This document shows, piece after piece, positions 44,131 to 51,831 of a DNA stretch of 64,000 bases. The notes under the pieces are model-generated. The model made no database searches and had not been told where the DNA came from. It worked only from the letters and a program-made list of their open reading frames with translations. How positions within the stretch are numbered: the stretch's first letter is position 1; every line of letters begins with the position of its first letter. A program made the position numbers and the translations under genes. This DNA is from Ardenticatenaceae bacterium (GTDB lineage: Bacteria; Chloroflexota; Anaerolineae; Promineifilales; Promineifilaceae). The DNA is taken from contig JACKBX010000009.1 of NCBI GenBank assembly GCA_020634375.1, positions 186,001 to 250,000 on the forward strand, read 5' to 3'.

Positions 44131-44403
44131 TCACCTCTTGATAGGCCCGGTTCCCGCCGGGCCTTCCCCTTTTCGCCGGGTTATTTCCTCAATCGTGCGG
44201 CGGCGAATGCGTGCTGCTGCCTCAGCAATGCCGGTCAGGTCGGCCAGTGCGTCTGGTTCATCTATCAGGTATACCAGCCGCTTAACGCGCTGCATGATGG
44301 CGAGCGTGTCGGCGACGTTGTTTTCATATCCAGCCAGCTCTCCATTAGGCAGCCGATTCTTAGACGGCCGGCTTTCAGACGGCCGGCTTTCAGACGGCCT
44401 CAT
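44131..44403 (-). CDS. Small hypothetical protein with repetitive start
   Basis: 90 residues. The first 16 residues (RPSESRPSESRPSKNR) come from 15-bp tandem repeats; the rest is helical. The repeats could vary in number by slippage. Start overlaps the preceding gene. Confidence 0.45.
   Translation of the reverse strand: MRPSESRPSESRPSKNRLPNGELAGYENNVADTLAIMQRVKRLVYLIDEPDALADLTGIAEAAARIRRRTIEEITRRKGEGPAGTGPIKR
44362..44399. repeat. 15-bp tandem repeat
   Basis: AGACGGCCGGCTTTC occurs twice in tandem followed by a half copy. Lies in the overlap of two leftward genes; keeps frame because the unit is 15 bp. Confidence 0.8.
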
Positions 44404-44716
44404 CGCTCACCACCCGGAGAGCTGCGTCGCGCAGGTTGTTTGTTCGTTTGCGCTGCTGCAGCTCATGTTCAGTGATGACTAATGCAGCCAGTGTTGCCCC
44501 GGCCGTGCCGAAGAGTACGGCGATGATCAGCCAGCTTTGCCAACGAATCGCGCCAGTAGCGACCAGCGCCAGGCTGATTAGCAAAACTGTGGCGATGCCT
44601 AACGTGCGGCGGGCCAGTTCGTTGTGCTGCCACCAGCGGCCGATGGTGTAATGCTGGATGGTGATGACGACGGCCGTGACAGCTGTTGTAATGAGGGTTT
44701 GGTAAATAGGGTTCAT
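44390..44716 (-). CDS. Three-helix membrane protein, holin-like
   Basis: 108 residues: hydrophobic helices at about 5-25, 38-56 and 62-82 and a charged C-terminus (HELQQRKRTNNLRDAAL). Size and topology fit a holin, but it is the first gene of the early arm, far from the lysin candidate. Ribosome site AAAGGAA. Confidence 0.45.
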   Translation of the reverse strand: MNPIYQTLITTAVTAVVITIQHYTIGRWWQHNELARRTLGIATVLLISLALVATGAIRWQSWLIIAVLFGTAGATLAALVITEHELQQRKRTNNLRDAALRVVSDEAV

Positions 44717-44840
44717 AGAAATTCCTTTGTCACAAAATTGCGGCTGTGTGATAGCCTAGAAATAACGAGGTTGGGCGCCCCGTGTATAGATAAACTGAAT
44801 AAGTCTTGGTCAAACAGGCAATCCGAAGGGTGCTGTGCTG

Positions 44841-44846
44841 TATAAT
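44841..44846 (+). promoter_or_regulatory. Extended -10 promoter element upstream of integrase
   Basis: TGTGCTGTATAAT ends here, with TATAAT preceded by TG. No good -35 at 17 bp. About 50 bp upstream of the integrase start. A TTGACC on the opposite strand (44808-44813) may belong to the leftward early promoter in the same interval. Confidence 0.45.
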
Positions 44847-44896
44847 TTCGCCTCATTTTGTTTTTGGGGCGGATGCCCTGGCATAAAGGAGTAGTT

Positions 44897-45883
44897 ATGG
44901 AACTGATAGAAGCAAAAGATGCTTACTTGCAATATTTGCATGCCTCTGGTTACAGCGACAGCCATATGAATACTGTTGCCCAACGCCTGAATCGCTTTGT
45001 CGCGGCTTTTGACTCTGGCATTGACGTTATATCGATAAGCAATCTCAATGTCAGTGCTTATTTCAGGAGGATGGAGCGTTCTGGCTTGGCTGACGCCACG
45101 CTGGCCGGGCACCTTGCGACGTTGCGGGCTTTTTGGAATTGGCTGGTCAAGGCTGGTGAAGTGAACACCTCACCTTTGGTACACATGAAAAGTTATAGTT
45201 ATCGGCCGGTTCGCCGACAGGCCGCTCCATTGGATGATGTCATCCGCGTGGCTCAATCGTTACCAGCGTTTGCGGCACATCGTGGTTATCATCCGCGTGA
45301 TGTGCGTGATGCTTTGATCGTCAGCTTGGCTTTGGATAATGGCGGTCGGGTTGGGGAAATTGCATCCATTTTACTCAAAGACCTGGAGCACGCTTTGCAG
45401 TATAGTCGTCAAACAAAGAACGGCCGTTGCGTCTATCGTTTACCCGGTCGTGGGAAAACGGGGGATCAGCCGTTGCGATTCTTTGGTGAATCGGCTCAAT
45501 TTGCCCAGCATTGGCTTGACATTTCTCCCTGGCCTCATGCGGGGCATGTGTGCATTAACCTGGAGACTGGAAAACGGATGACTACAAATTCAGTTAGCCG
45601 TTTATTTGTGCGCGTGTGCGAGTTCTCTGGTGTGCAGCCATTTCGTCCCCATGCACTGCGTAAGCGGAATGTGAGCGACCTGATCCAGATGACGGGGGAT
45701 GTGAAAGCCGGGCAGTTGTATGCCCATCACACCTCTGCAGAGACTACCTTGCGACACTACGACGATATTGACCAAGAATATATCGATGATGTGGCTGCAG
45801 AGCTTGCCGAAATGCGTCGGCGACCAGCTGATTTGCATCAGCTGAACAAGCTATTTGGCATTGGGGGCGCAAGCCGTCGTTAG
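44897..45883 (+). CDS. int: Tyrosine recombinase, integrase of the large prophage
   Basis: 328 residues from the ATG at 44897 (AAAGGAG site). N-terminal SAM-like core-binding domain (1-100, DAYLQYLHASGYSDSHMNT). The catalytic domain has Arg in GGRVGEI, HALRKR as the HxxR box, HHTSAETTLRHYDDI with the second His region and nucleophilic Tyr. Catalyses site-specific integration and excision. It ends 22 bp before the tRNA-Glu remnant, the normal place for an integrase beside attR. Confidence 0.9.
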   Translation: MELIEAKDAYLQYLHASGYSDSHMNTVAQRLNRFVAAFDSGIDVISISNLNVSAYFRRMERSGLADATLAGHLATLRAFWNWLVKAGEVNTSPLVHMKSYSYRPVRRQAAPLDDVIRVAQSLPAFAAHRGYHPRDVRDALIVSLALDNGGRVGEIASILLKDLEHALQYSRQTKNGRCVYRLPGRGKTGDQPLRFFGESAQFAQHWLDISPWPHAGHVCINLETGKRMTTNSVSRLFVRVCEFSGVQPFRPHALRKRNVSDLIQMTGDVKAGQLYAHHTSAETTLRHYDDIDQEYIDDVAAELAEMRRRPADLHQLNKLFGIGGASRR

Positions 45884-45905
45884 CTTCCGCCCTGTATGAT
45901 CAGAG

Positions 45906-45950
45906 CCTTTCAAGCTTAAAACCGGAGTTCGAATCTCCGTGAGGGCACCA
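45906..45950 (+). other. att site: 3' fragment of a tRNA-Glu (UUC) gene
   Basis: Contains an anticodon loop CTTTCAA, a perfect T-arm (CGGAG-TTCGAAT-CTCCG), the 3' acceptor strand TGAGGGC and an encoded ACCA end, but the D-arm and 5' acceptor are absent. It is therefore the displaced 3' part of tRNA-Glu(UUC), the right att site of the prophage. The matching full tRNA was not seen to the left and must lie outside the window if the element is intact. Confidence 0.75.
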
Positions 45951-45951
45951 G

Positions 45952-45981
45952 AAGCTCCACTGAAAAGTGGAGCTTTTTTTA
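45952..45981 (+). terminator. Rho-independent terminator of the original tRNA-Glu(UUC)
   Basis: AAGCTCCACT-GAAA-AGTGGAGCTT followed by a run of T. Confidence 0.85.
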
Positions 45982-46014
45982 TCCCTTGTTCTGGCAAGTT
46001 AGCTCATAAACTGT

Positions 46015-46043
46015 TTGACAGCGGAACGGCCGTTTGCTAGAAT
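46015..46043 (+). promoter_or_regulatory. Consensus promoter of tRNA-Glu(CUC)
   Basis: TTGACA (46015-46020), 17 bp, TAGAAT (46038-46043) preceded by TGC. The tRNA starts 16 bp downstream. An AACGGCCGTT motif fills part of the spacer. Confidence 0.8.
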
Positions 46044-46058
46044 CTCACCTACTTAGCC

Positions 46059-46131
46059 GCCCCATTCGTCTAGCGGCCCAGGACGTAGCCCTCTCAAGGC
46101 TAAAACAGGAGTTCGAGTCTCCTATGGGGCA
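46059..46131 (+). tRNA. tRNA-Glu (anticodon CUC)
   Basis: 73-nt cloverleaf: acceptor GCCCCAT/ATGGGGC with discriminator A, anticodon stem TAGCC/GGCTA with loop CTCTCAA (anticodon 46093-46095), T-arm AGGAG-TTCGAGT-CTCCT. No encoded CCA. Its 3' part from 46089 is repeated at 53575, so it is the attachment gene of the smaller element, which restores a complete tRNA on integration. Confidence 0.95.
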
Positions 46132-46133
46132 CT
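46089..46133. repeat. attL: attL, 45-bp core within tRNA-Glu(CUC)
   Basis: Runs from the anticodon stem to two bases past the tRNA; identical to 53575-53619. Confidence 0.9.
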
Positions 46134-46143
46134 TCAGTAAACC

Positions 46144-46173
46144 AAAATCCCCCCAAGATTGGGGGGATTTTTT
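46144..46173. terminator. Bidirectional terminator
   Basis: AAAATCCCCCCAA pairs with TTGGGGGGATTTT around GA, followed by T-runs on both strands. Shared by the tRNA and the converging leftward operon of the small element. Confidence 0.85.
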
Positions 46174-46174
46174 G

Positions 46175-47545
46175 TTATGCGCTATTTGCTAGAATCGTGA
46201 TATTGTCTATCCAGATGTTACGGCCGTCAGACCAGTCTTCCCCATTCTTTTGTATGCGAAACTCAAACGCATCCCCCAATTCACGCCACCCACCGGCAAA
46301 TAACCCTGTTAGGTCTATCTCTATCCTATGCCATGTGTTTTCATCGTAATCCGAAATAAGTGGTTCCCATACAAGGTGCTCTATATTCCATTCGTTAACT
46401 CGCAACTGTATCACGGCTGTCGTGAACCCACCGGCTGGCGCAAAGGGGTAAAAGTCAAATGCTATGTACACGGGATTATATGAGCCTGTTGGAAGCCCAA
46501 AGTAATCCTTTATGTCATTCCCGCGAGTGCCTATGTCCGTCAAGACATGCATGACGCCATTGGTTACAATTGCAGGGTCTGGCCTAATCCATCCCTGAGT
46601 ATCACCATTTTCAAAAGTGTAATATAGCTCTATCTCTGATTCTGGTAGGCAAGAACATGGTGTTCCCACTGGTGTTTCTATCCATTGTGTAACACCATCA
46701 ACATCATGCCCGTTTGTTAGCTCCTGCACCCACTGAGAAAACACCATAGCTAAAGCAATAGAGAGACCGTGTTCCCCATCGTATTCTGAAGCAATGGCGT
46801 CTCTTACCATGCTTCGCTTCTCGACCCATCCTTCACCATCTCTCATTGCGCGGCTAACACAAGCCCTTAATGTTCCGTTACTCCTGAACTGTGATGATAT
46901 TTCTCCTGGTGTCGCAGCAGTTCCAAGCACAACATCAAATCCATACACGATGACAGCCCACACAGCTTGAACCAGGTTTGCTATTGCGGATATTGAAATT
47001 GTGTACCCGTTCCCGGTCGCTGCTTCCCACACTTCGCTTGCTGCTGCAATGATAGATGTTGCTCCTACCATCCCTGCCAGTCCTAGACCGCCTATCGTCT
47101 CTGCATAATTAGCAATCACATCGCACAGCACTTGACCAGCACCACAGTAGTACGAATCCCAAGACAGATGATCTCCCGGCGCGGGATTTGTTGGGTCTGG
47201 AGGGTCTACGGGAAGGGTGGGCGCGGGGGAAGGTTCATACGGTGCAGCTTCTTGGCTTGCCACCAATCTATTTATAGCTTCGCAGGTGCAATTGACGGCC
47301 GTCGTAAGAATGTCAATCTTAGTTCCGAGGTTGTCAATGTGTGGCCCGGCGTCGTGGCTGGTTATTGCAAGTGCAACGCCGTCAATGTTTGGCCCATCAT
47401 CGTGTGTCGCTATGATTCCTAATTCCGCGCTAATGCTGCCCAGCCGCGAAATGATGTCGCTCAAATCTGGTACATGTTCCTGGCTGGTGTAATCTGTAAT
47501 AGCCTGGATTACTTCGTTTATCCCTTGTAGGATGCTTGTTGCCAC
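46175..47545 (-). CDS. Large structural-like protein of the small element
   Basis: 456 residues from a GTG overlapping the previous stop. Helical N-terminus with pseudo-repeats (IIATHDDGPNIDGVALAITSHDAGPHIDNL), a Pro-rich hinge (108-128), two or three hydrophobic segments (about 150-175, 190-215) and a C-terminal beta-sandwich (320-455, EIELYYTFENGDTQGWI...IWIDNITILANSA) like a carbohydrate-binding module. Probably a surface or host-binding component. Last gene of a four-gene operon. Confidence 0.5.
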   Translation of the reverse strand: MATSILQGINEVIQAITDYTSQEHVPDLSDIISRLGSISAELGIIATHDDGPNIDGVALAITSHDAGPHIDNLGTKIDILTTAVNCTCEAINRLVASQEAAPYEPSPAPTLPVDPPDPTNPAPGDHLSWDSYYCGAGQVLCDVIANYAETIGGLGLAGMVGATSIIAAASEVWEAATGNGYTISISAIANLVQAVWAVIVYGFDVVLGTAATPGEISSQFRSNGTLRACVSRAMRDGEGWVEKRSMVRDAIASEYDGEHGLSIALAMVFSQWVQELTNGHDVDGVTQWIETPVGTPCSCLPESEIELYYTFENGDTQGWIRPDPAIVTNGVMHVLTDIGTRGNDIKDYFGLPTGSYNPVYIAFDFYPFAPAGGFTTAVIQLRVNEWNIEHLVWEPLISDYDENTWHRIEIDLTGLFAGGWRELGDAFEFRIQKNGEDWSDGRNIWIDNITILANSA

Positions 47546-47952
47546 TATCCACCCCCCATTACGGTATCTACGGATTCTACAGAGCCAGCCAGAAGTGTAA
47601 GGACATTGATAACGTCCCCCAATTCGTCTTCCGTTCCATGTGCAATCATTGCATCCCGCACACCATCGACTGACACCCTTATCCCTTCCAAAGAGCTTTT
47701 TAGATCGTTGATCGAGCTTATCAATTCGTCAAGACAATCCGCCATTTCGCACGTCCTATCATTAGCGTCCTTCCATGCCATCGCAGCAAGAGCCGCCCTG
47801 TTTGTGCCGTCCTTTTCCCAAGCTACCCATGTGCCTAGAAAGTGTAAACTTCCTAGAAGCGCACGGCGATACATTTCATCATCCGGGTAGAATACCAGCA
47901 TACACCCCGTGCCTTCCGGCTGCGGGTCATCTGGTAACAAATACCCTTTCAT
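47545..47952 (-). CDS. Hypothetical virion-associated-like protein
   Basis: 135 residues; starts as ATGA overlap. The YLLPDDPQPEGTGCMLVFYPDDEMYRRALLGSLHFLGTW beginning recalls small proteins in tail-fibre operons. The second half is a coiled coil. Coupled on both sides. Confidence 0.45.
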   Translation of the reverse strand: MKGYLLPDDPQPEGTGCMLVFYPDDEMYRRALLGSLHFLGTWVAWEKDGTNRAALAAMAWKDANDRTCEMADCLDELISSINDLKSSLEGIRVSVDGVRDAMIAHGTEDELGDVINVLTLLAGSVESVDTVMGGG

Positions 47953-48590
47953 TTCGCCACAATTCCATACTTGACCACAACGTAAGGGGGCATGTTGTTG
48001 TGAGGTTGACCGCCGCCAGCAGGAGACGAAACGGAAGGGGATGGGATTGCGCTTGGGTCATTCGGTGCAACGACAGTAGCGACGGATGCGGCGGCGGCTG
48101 TGTAGTCGTGTGTGTGCTCAGGCATTTCCGACACAGTCAGTGTGTGTGCCTCTTCTCCGCCAGTGTCTAGCATGGAACGGCCGTTTCCCTCGCCTATCAG
48201 GAAAACGGCCGTCAAGTCTGGTGTAAGGAATGTGTCTGCATCAACAATTAGTGCGCCAGGCAACACCTCATAGAGCAAAGGGTAATCTACTCGCAGGTAA
48301 TGCCCTCCATCGCAGGGCAAGCAATTGTTTGGTAGCACATCCCTCATAAATGGCATGATTGCGCCGATCATACAACACTCTCCCATGCTATCGAATGCGT
48401 CAATGAACGCTGATACAACATCGTCCGGTGACATGTTTCCCACTTCCAGCCAGTTGTCAACCTCTAGCAGTTCCCCATACGCACCATTGAAGAACTGCCA
48501 CAAAAAAGACGGCAACGCTATCCGCCTACAAATGGTCGGTGCGTTACCGTCGTTGTCTGGAGTGTGGAAGTAAATGCCGTCAGTCATCAA
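47949..48590 (-). CDS. Tail-collar-domain-like protein
   Basis: 213 residues. GAIMPFMRDVLPNNCLPCDGG, FLTPDL...FLIGEG, GGEEAHTLTVSEMPEHTHDY and NNMPPYVVVKYGIVAK follow the phage tail collar / microcystin-dependent-protein pattern, including the HxH pair (HTH) that binds a metal ion in fibre tips. The first 75 residues are a separate domain. Likely host-recognition spike. Confidence 0.8.
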   Translation of the reverse strand: MMTDGIYFHTPDNDGNAPTICRRIALPSFLWQFFNGAYGELLEVDNWLEVGNMSPDDVVSAFIDAFDSMGECCMIGAIMPFMRDVLPNNCLPCDGGHYLRVDYPLLYEVLPGALIVDADTFLTPDLTAVFLIGEGNGRSMLDTGGEEAHTLTVSEMPEHTHDYTAAAASVATVVAPNDPSAIPSPSVSSPAGGGQPHNNMPPYVVVKYGIVAK

Positions 48591-49051
48591 TTGCGACGGC
48601 CGACAATCTTCCCGCGATAAAAATTGACCGGGTTCCCTACTGGTGATTTCATGTTTGTTTCCAGGTATGTAACCAGGGCGTTTACCACGGCAACACCAGA
48701 CAAATCAACGTCATCTGTGCCACCAGACGCCACTAGAAGCAGGTCAGGTGCAGGAACTGTAATGTGATATTTCTTTTGTGTCACCGTATCCTGGTAGAAC
48801 AGACGAAGCCCCAATTCCCGCTGGGCATACGGGTTCGCTGGACGAACGTCATTCACACTTTGGTTGTAGGCGACAAGCTGTCGTCGTGCAATTTCACCAG
48901 TCGTCAGTGCTTCAATAGCAGAAATAATGTCGTCAACGTCGTTTTGGATCGTGCTGTAATTTGATCCATCATTTGCAATGTCAGCAACGGGAATTGACAC
49001 CGTGCTATATTCGTCGCTGCGGTCACGAATAACAATATTCACTACAGCCAT
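48587..49051 (-). CDS. First protein of the structural-like operon, possible major coat protein
   Basis: 154 residues, ribosome site AAGGAGAA. Beta-rich with alternating strands (VNIVIRDRSDEYSTVSIPVAD, QKKYHITVPAPDLLLVAS), no signal peptide. First gene after the promoter, hence probably the most abundant product. A coat or fibre-shaft role is a guess; no family recognised. Confidence 0.45.
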   Translation of the reverse strand: MAVVNIVIRDRSDEYSTVSIPVADIANDGSNYSTIQNDVDDIISAIEALTTGEIARRQLVAYNQSVNDVRPANPYAQRELGLRLFYQDTVTQKKYHITVPAPDLLLVASGGTDDVDLSGVAVVNALVTYLETNMKSPVGNPVNFYRGKIVGRRN

Positions 49052-49071
49052 GTCTTATTCTCCTTGTATCT

Positions 49072-49171
49072 TTGGCGATTTTTGAAAATCGCCAATCTTA
49101 ATTATTGTGTCAACACGACACTTAGTAATACAAAAAGTTTAATTTAGATATAGCTAAAAGTCAAGTAAAAT
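49072..49171. promoter_or_regulatory. Divergent promoter region of the small element
   Basis: Leftward: TTGACT (complement of 49159-49164), 17 bp, TAAACT (complement of 49136-49141). Between it and the operon lie GTGTC-5-GACAC (49107-49121) and a perfect 11-bp hairpin TTGGCGATTTT/AAAATCGCCAA (49072-49095), candidate operator and attenuator. Rightward: TAAAAT at 49166-49171, 6 bp before the ATG at 49178. Confidence 0.6.
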
Positions 49172-49177
49172 ATCCTC

Positions 49178-49561
49178 ATGACCAGAGAAACGGCGGAAAT
49201 GCTACGGGAAAGAATTAGGCAGCTAGAAGGGGAGTTGGTAGAGTTGCAGGCTACCATGACACTGCTCATTTCGGACTTGTACACAACGGTTCACGAGGTT
49301 GAGAGATGGCAGCAGCCCGCAAACCTTGACCGGCTCAAATCCCTGCGTGACTACATTACCAAACATTTTGACAAGGGCGAGCTACAAACTATGTGCTTCG
49401 ACCTGGGGGTTAACTATGATGACCTGGACGGCGACGGCCTCAGCGACAAGGCGCGGGAATTGGTTTTGCTGATGAATCGCAACGGCCGTTGCGATGAGCT
49501 TTTTGACTACTGCAAACAGAACCGCCCCAACGTCAGCTTCCCCCACCCCACACGCCAATAG
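49178..49561 (+). CDS. Coiled coil plus EAD-like domain protein
   Basis: 127 residues. Residues 1-45 form a coiled coil (LRERIRQLEGELVELQATM); residues 52-125 an EAD-like domain: HFDKGELQTMCFDLGVNYDDL and a closing CKQNRPNVSFP. Same architecture as the prophage protein at 25876. It is transcribed alone against the operon, and the -10 box lies so close to the ATG that the mRNA may be leaderless. No ribosome site is visible. May mimic or block host EAD adaptors. Confidence 0.65.
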   Translation: MTRETAEMLRERIRQLEGELVELQATMTLLISDLYTTVHEVERWQQPANLDRLKSLRDYITKHFDKGELQTMCFDLGVNYDDLDGDGLSDKARELVLLMNRNGRCDELFDYCKQNRPNVSFPHPTRQ

Positions 49562-49613
49562 TGGGGGAAGATTATTTTTATCCAGAGTAAAAACAAAATA
49601 AAACAAAACAAAA

Positions 49614-50270
49614 TCACCCTTGTAGCTTTGCTCTCTCTTTGTCGGCGAAGCGGAAGAAGGCATTGGCAAGCACCCACGATTTGCCATCTTTTACCAAGAA
49701 GTTTGCCTTTACCATCTTTTCGCGCAACATGGGGAACTGCTGTTGTGTGCATATACCGTTTTTGGTGAGAGAGCGGATATTGAACGCTGCGCCAGCCAGG
49801 GCGATGCGGTGAAGCTCTATCAGTCTGTCGCGTGTGAACCATTCCGGCATGTCCACAAAAGACAGGGTGTTACCCTGCTGCATTTCTATGCGGTAAGTGT
49901 GACGTATGGCCTCATCTTCCTTGCCAACAGCTTCATAGCTGATTTCGTACTCGGTTACATCGGCGTGACGGTAGGCCAGGAGCAGCAGGGTCACGGCTGT
50001 TGCAACGGATACGCCCAGCCCAGCAGCGACCACAACGGCCGTTTCTGCCCCCATGTAAACAGCCAGCACCCCCACCCCAATCCCAAGCGCAAGGGAGCCA
50101 GCCCCCAACTCTTCCGGTGTCATGGCGAATCGCGGTTCTACACGCTTGTACCAAACTGCTGAAAGTACACTGTTGCTCTTGGTTGCCGCTTGCACGATTG
50201 CGGCCAGGTCTTTTGATTCGTGGCGGCTGGTTTCTTTTATGATAATCGGTGCTATACTTTTATCGTCCAT
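49614..50270 (-). CDS. Two-helix membrane protein of the small element
   Basis: 218 residues from the ATG at 50270 (GGAATTGGAG site). A ~50-residue basic N-terminal segment, then two hydrophobic helices (about 57-95), then a C-terminal domain with TRDRLIELHRIALAGAAFNIRSLTKNGICTQQQFPMLREKMV resembling a winged helix. Lies downstream of the Rep gene. Not recognised as a Zot/pI assembly ATPase, since no P-loop is present. Confidence 0.5.
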   Translation of the reverse strand: MDDKSIAPIIIKETSRHESKDLAAIVQAATKSNSVLSAVWYKRVEPRFAMTPEELGAGSLALGIGVGVLAVYMGAETAVVVAAGLGVSVATAVTLLLLAYRHADVTEYEISYEAVGKEDEAIRHTYRIEMQQGNTLSFVDMPEWFTRDRLIELHRIALAGAAFNIRSLTKNGICTQQQFPMLREKMVKANFLVKDGKSWVLANAFFRFADKERAKLQG

Positions 50271-50323
50271 GCTCCAATTCCTTTGGGGCACAAGCCAGAC
50301 CATTCCCCGGTCTGGCTTGATTT

Positions 50324-51244
50324 TTAATCAAGCCCCTCTGCATACTCCATCAGGTGATACAACAGCATCATAGCCCGGTCTCTAGTGTCGTGATGCCCTA
50401 GAACTTTTTTCCATGCCGGGAGGACCTGGCGCGTTATCCATCTCAGTGTCTTGTTTGGTGTTGCTCTCACGCGCTCGCGCTTCATGATTTCGGCTGGGAC
50501 GGCCGTCAGGTATTCACGGAACGGCCGTATCAGTGGGTGAGCAGGCGGCCATGACTGCAATTCACCGGCGACAATCTTCACCATGCTTTCCGGCGCATTA
50601 CCCACCATGCGATACACACGGCCAGCAAGCCCGGCCTTGTCTTTGAACTCGACCTCAAAGCGTAGCAGCCATTCGCCGTAATCTTGAGGCTTGACGTAAA
50701 AGCGTGCAAAACGCTGACTGTCGGCACGGTTGCCCAGGTAGATCGTGAATTCGCCATCAGGGGGCATAATCGGGTCAATACCCCGCGCCATTTGTCCCCG
50801 CGCCTGCTCCATCTCGTAAAGGTCATCAACCAGCGTTCTCCCAAACTGGTATAACTCGCTCCCGTTGTAAGGAACCGGAAGCGTCAACTGAACGTCAATG
50901 CGCGTACATTCGTAACCGGAAGGGCGAAGGCGGTCAAACATGAACACATCGGCAAGGGAGCCAGAAAAGCGCGTCATGTACTGGTTTTCGCCAATCACCT
51001 GCCCGTGAAACCAACCATCCCCCATGCTGCCCTCATATTGCCGTACCTTTGCCGGTTCCTTTGTCGGTGACAATCCCGTACCAGTCATCCAGCGCGACAT
51101 CTCTTGGCTTTCCCGCATACCCGTTGCCGTCAACGTCAGCCAATCTACAGCCGGTCTATGGGTGATGATACCCCCCATATATTGGGGTAGGGTGTTCTTT
51201 AGCACGTCATTTCTTTGTGTAGGATTAGGTACAAAATTAGACAC
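50324..51244 (-). CDS. rep: Rolling-circle replication initiator (Rep_trans type)
   Basis: 306 residues, GTG start. VDWLTLTAT near the N-terminus, CTRIDVQLTL (metal-binding strand), TIYLGNRADSQRFARFYVK and LLRFEVEFKDKAG are the successive motifs of Rep_trans (PF02486) nickases from RCR plasmids and filamentous-type phages. Such enzymes nick the double-strand origin by a Tyr and drive single-strand replication. The nick site was not located. Presence in an integrated element implies a replicating or single-stranded circular stage. Confidence 0.75.
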   Translation of the reverse strand: MSNFVPNPTQRNDVLKNTLPQYMGGIITHRPAVDWLTLTATGMRESQEMSRWMTGTGLSPTKEPAKVRQYEGSMGDGWFHGQVIGENQYMTRFSGSLADVFMFDRLRPSGYECTRIDVQLTLPVPYNGSELYQFGRTLVDDLYEMEQARGQMARGIDPIMPPDGEFTIYLGNRADSQRFARFYVKPQDYGEWLLRFEVEFKDKAGLAGRVYRMVGNAPESMVKIVAGELQSWPPAHPLIRPFREYLTAVPAEIMKRERVRATPNKTLRWITRQVLPAWKKVLGHHDTRDRAMMLLYHLMEYAEGLD

Positions 51245-51268
51245 AAAAGACCTCTTTTTTTTGTCTTA

Positions 51269-51655
51269 CTACCTCTGGACACTATTTTGGTGTACCCCCC
51301 TATTAGAGAGGGGGGCATTTGCTTTCTCACGTTCCGTATATGGGGGTGTGGTGATGATACGGAAGCGTGGACGGGCTTTGTTCATGGCACGGCCAAACAG
51401 ATAGTCGATGCCCTTTTCCCGTGAAGGCTTGAAATGTACCCATTGCGGAGTGATGCGGTGCAGGGTGACGCGGACACGTTCGGGCGCGATGCTGCGCCGA
51501 CCTGCGCCCTTTAGGACGCTGGCAATGCGGAAAACACTTTTCCACCACTCCGAATCGGGCTTGTGGGCGTTTTCCTCGCCACATCGGGCAATAATGCCTA
51601 GTTCGCGGGATACGGCCGTTTCCGCCCATTTCCGGTCACTGTCTTTGCTGTTCAT
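51269..51655 (-). CDS. Hypothetical protein upstream of Rep
   Basis: 128 residues from the ATG at 51655; the open frame extends further upstream but overlaps the zinc-finger gene. Basic, with VRVTLHRITPQWVHFKPSREKG and a C-terminal basic stretch; likely nucleic-acid binding. No family recognised. Confidence 0.5.
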   Translation of the reverse strand: MNSKDSDRKWAETAVSRELGIIARCGEENAHKPDSEWWKSVFRIASVLKGAGRRSIAPERVRVTLHRITPQWVHFKPSREKGIDYLFGRAMNKARPRFRIITTPPYTEREKANAPLSNRGVHQNSVQR

Positions 51656-51830
51656 GATTCCCCTTGCGTGCCGCTCGTTTGCACTTCGATGAGCAGTATT
51701 TTGCATGTGGCGCGAAGGCGTAGAAGTATTCCCCGCACACATCGCAGTATCCTTCCCAAGCGTATCTCCATCTACTTCCAACCTTGCGCTGATGCCTGTT
51801 TAGCTTTGTGTTCCATTTATTCGTACCCAT
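51636..51830 (-). CDS. Small zinc-finger protein
   Basis: 64 residues from the ATG at 51830 (GGAGG upstream). YCDVCGEYF...YCSSKCKRAARK is a four-Cys zinc finger with basic flanks, common in small mobile-element proteins. The start lies just inside the integrase 3' end; the 3' end overlaps the next gene. Confidence 0.6.
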   Translation of the reverse strand: MGTNKWNTKLNRHQRKVGSRWRYAWEGYCDVCGEYFYAFAPHAKYCSSKCKRAARKGNHEQQRQ

Positions 51831-51831
51831 A

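Larger units (their letters stand above)
4687..45950. mobile_element. Long-tailed prophage (left end uncertain)
   Basis: Complete set of head, tail, replication and integrase genes, with late genes rightward and early genes leftward. The right end is the tRNA-Glu(UUC) fragment. The left coordinate given is the first phage-like gene, not a demonstrated att site; the element may extend past 1 and include the hsdR region. Packaging may be impaired by the split terminase. Confidence 0.75.

Noticed and set aside
44362..44399. Rho-independent terminator from the repeated AGACGGCCGGCTTTC
   Set aside because: The GGCCGG palindromes could fold, but the repeats are direct, in-frame in two overlapping genes, and lack a U-run on the leftward strand.
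45880..45950. A complete second tRNA-Glu at 45.9 kb
   Set aside because: The T-arm, anticodon loop and CCA end are intact, but only about a dozen bases separate a chance GCCCT from the anticodon stem, leaving no room for a D-arm. It is an att remnant.
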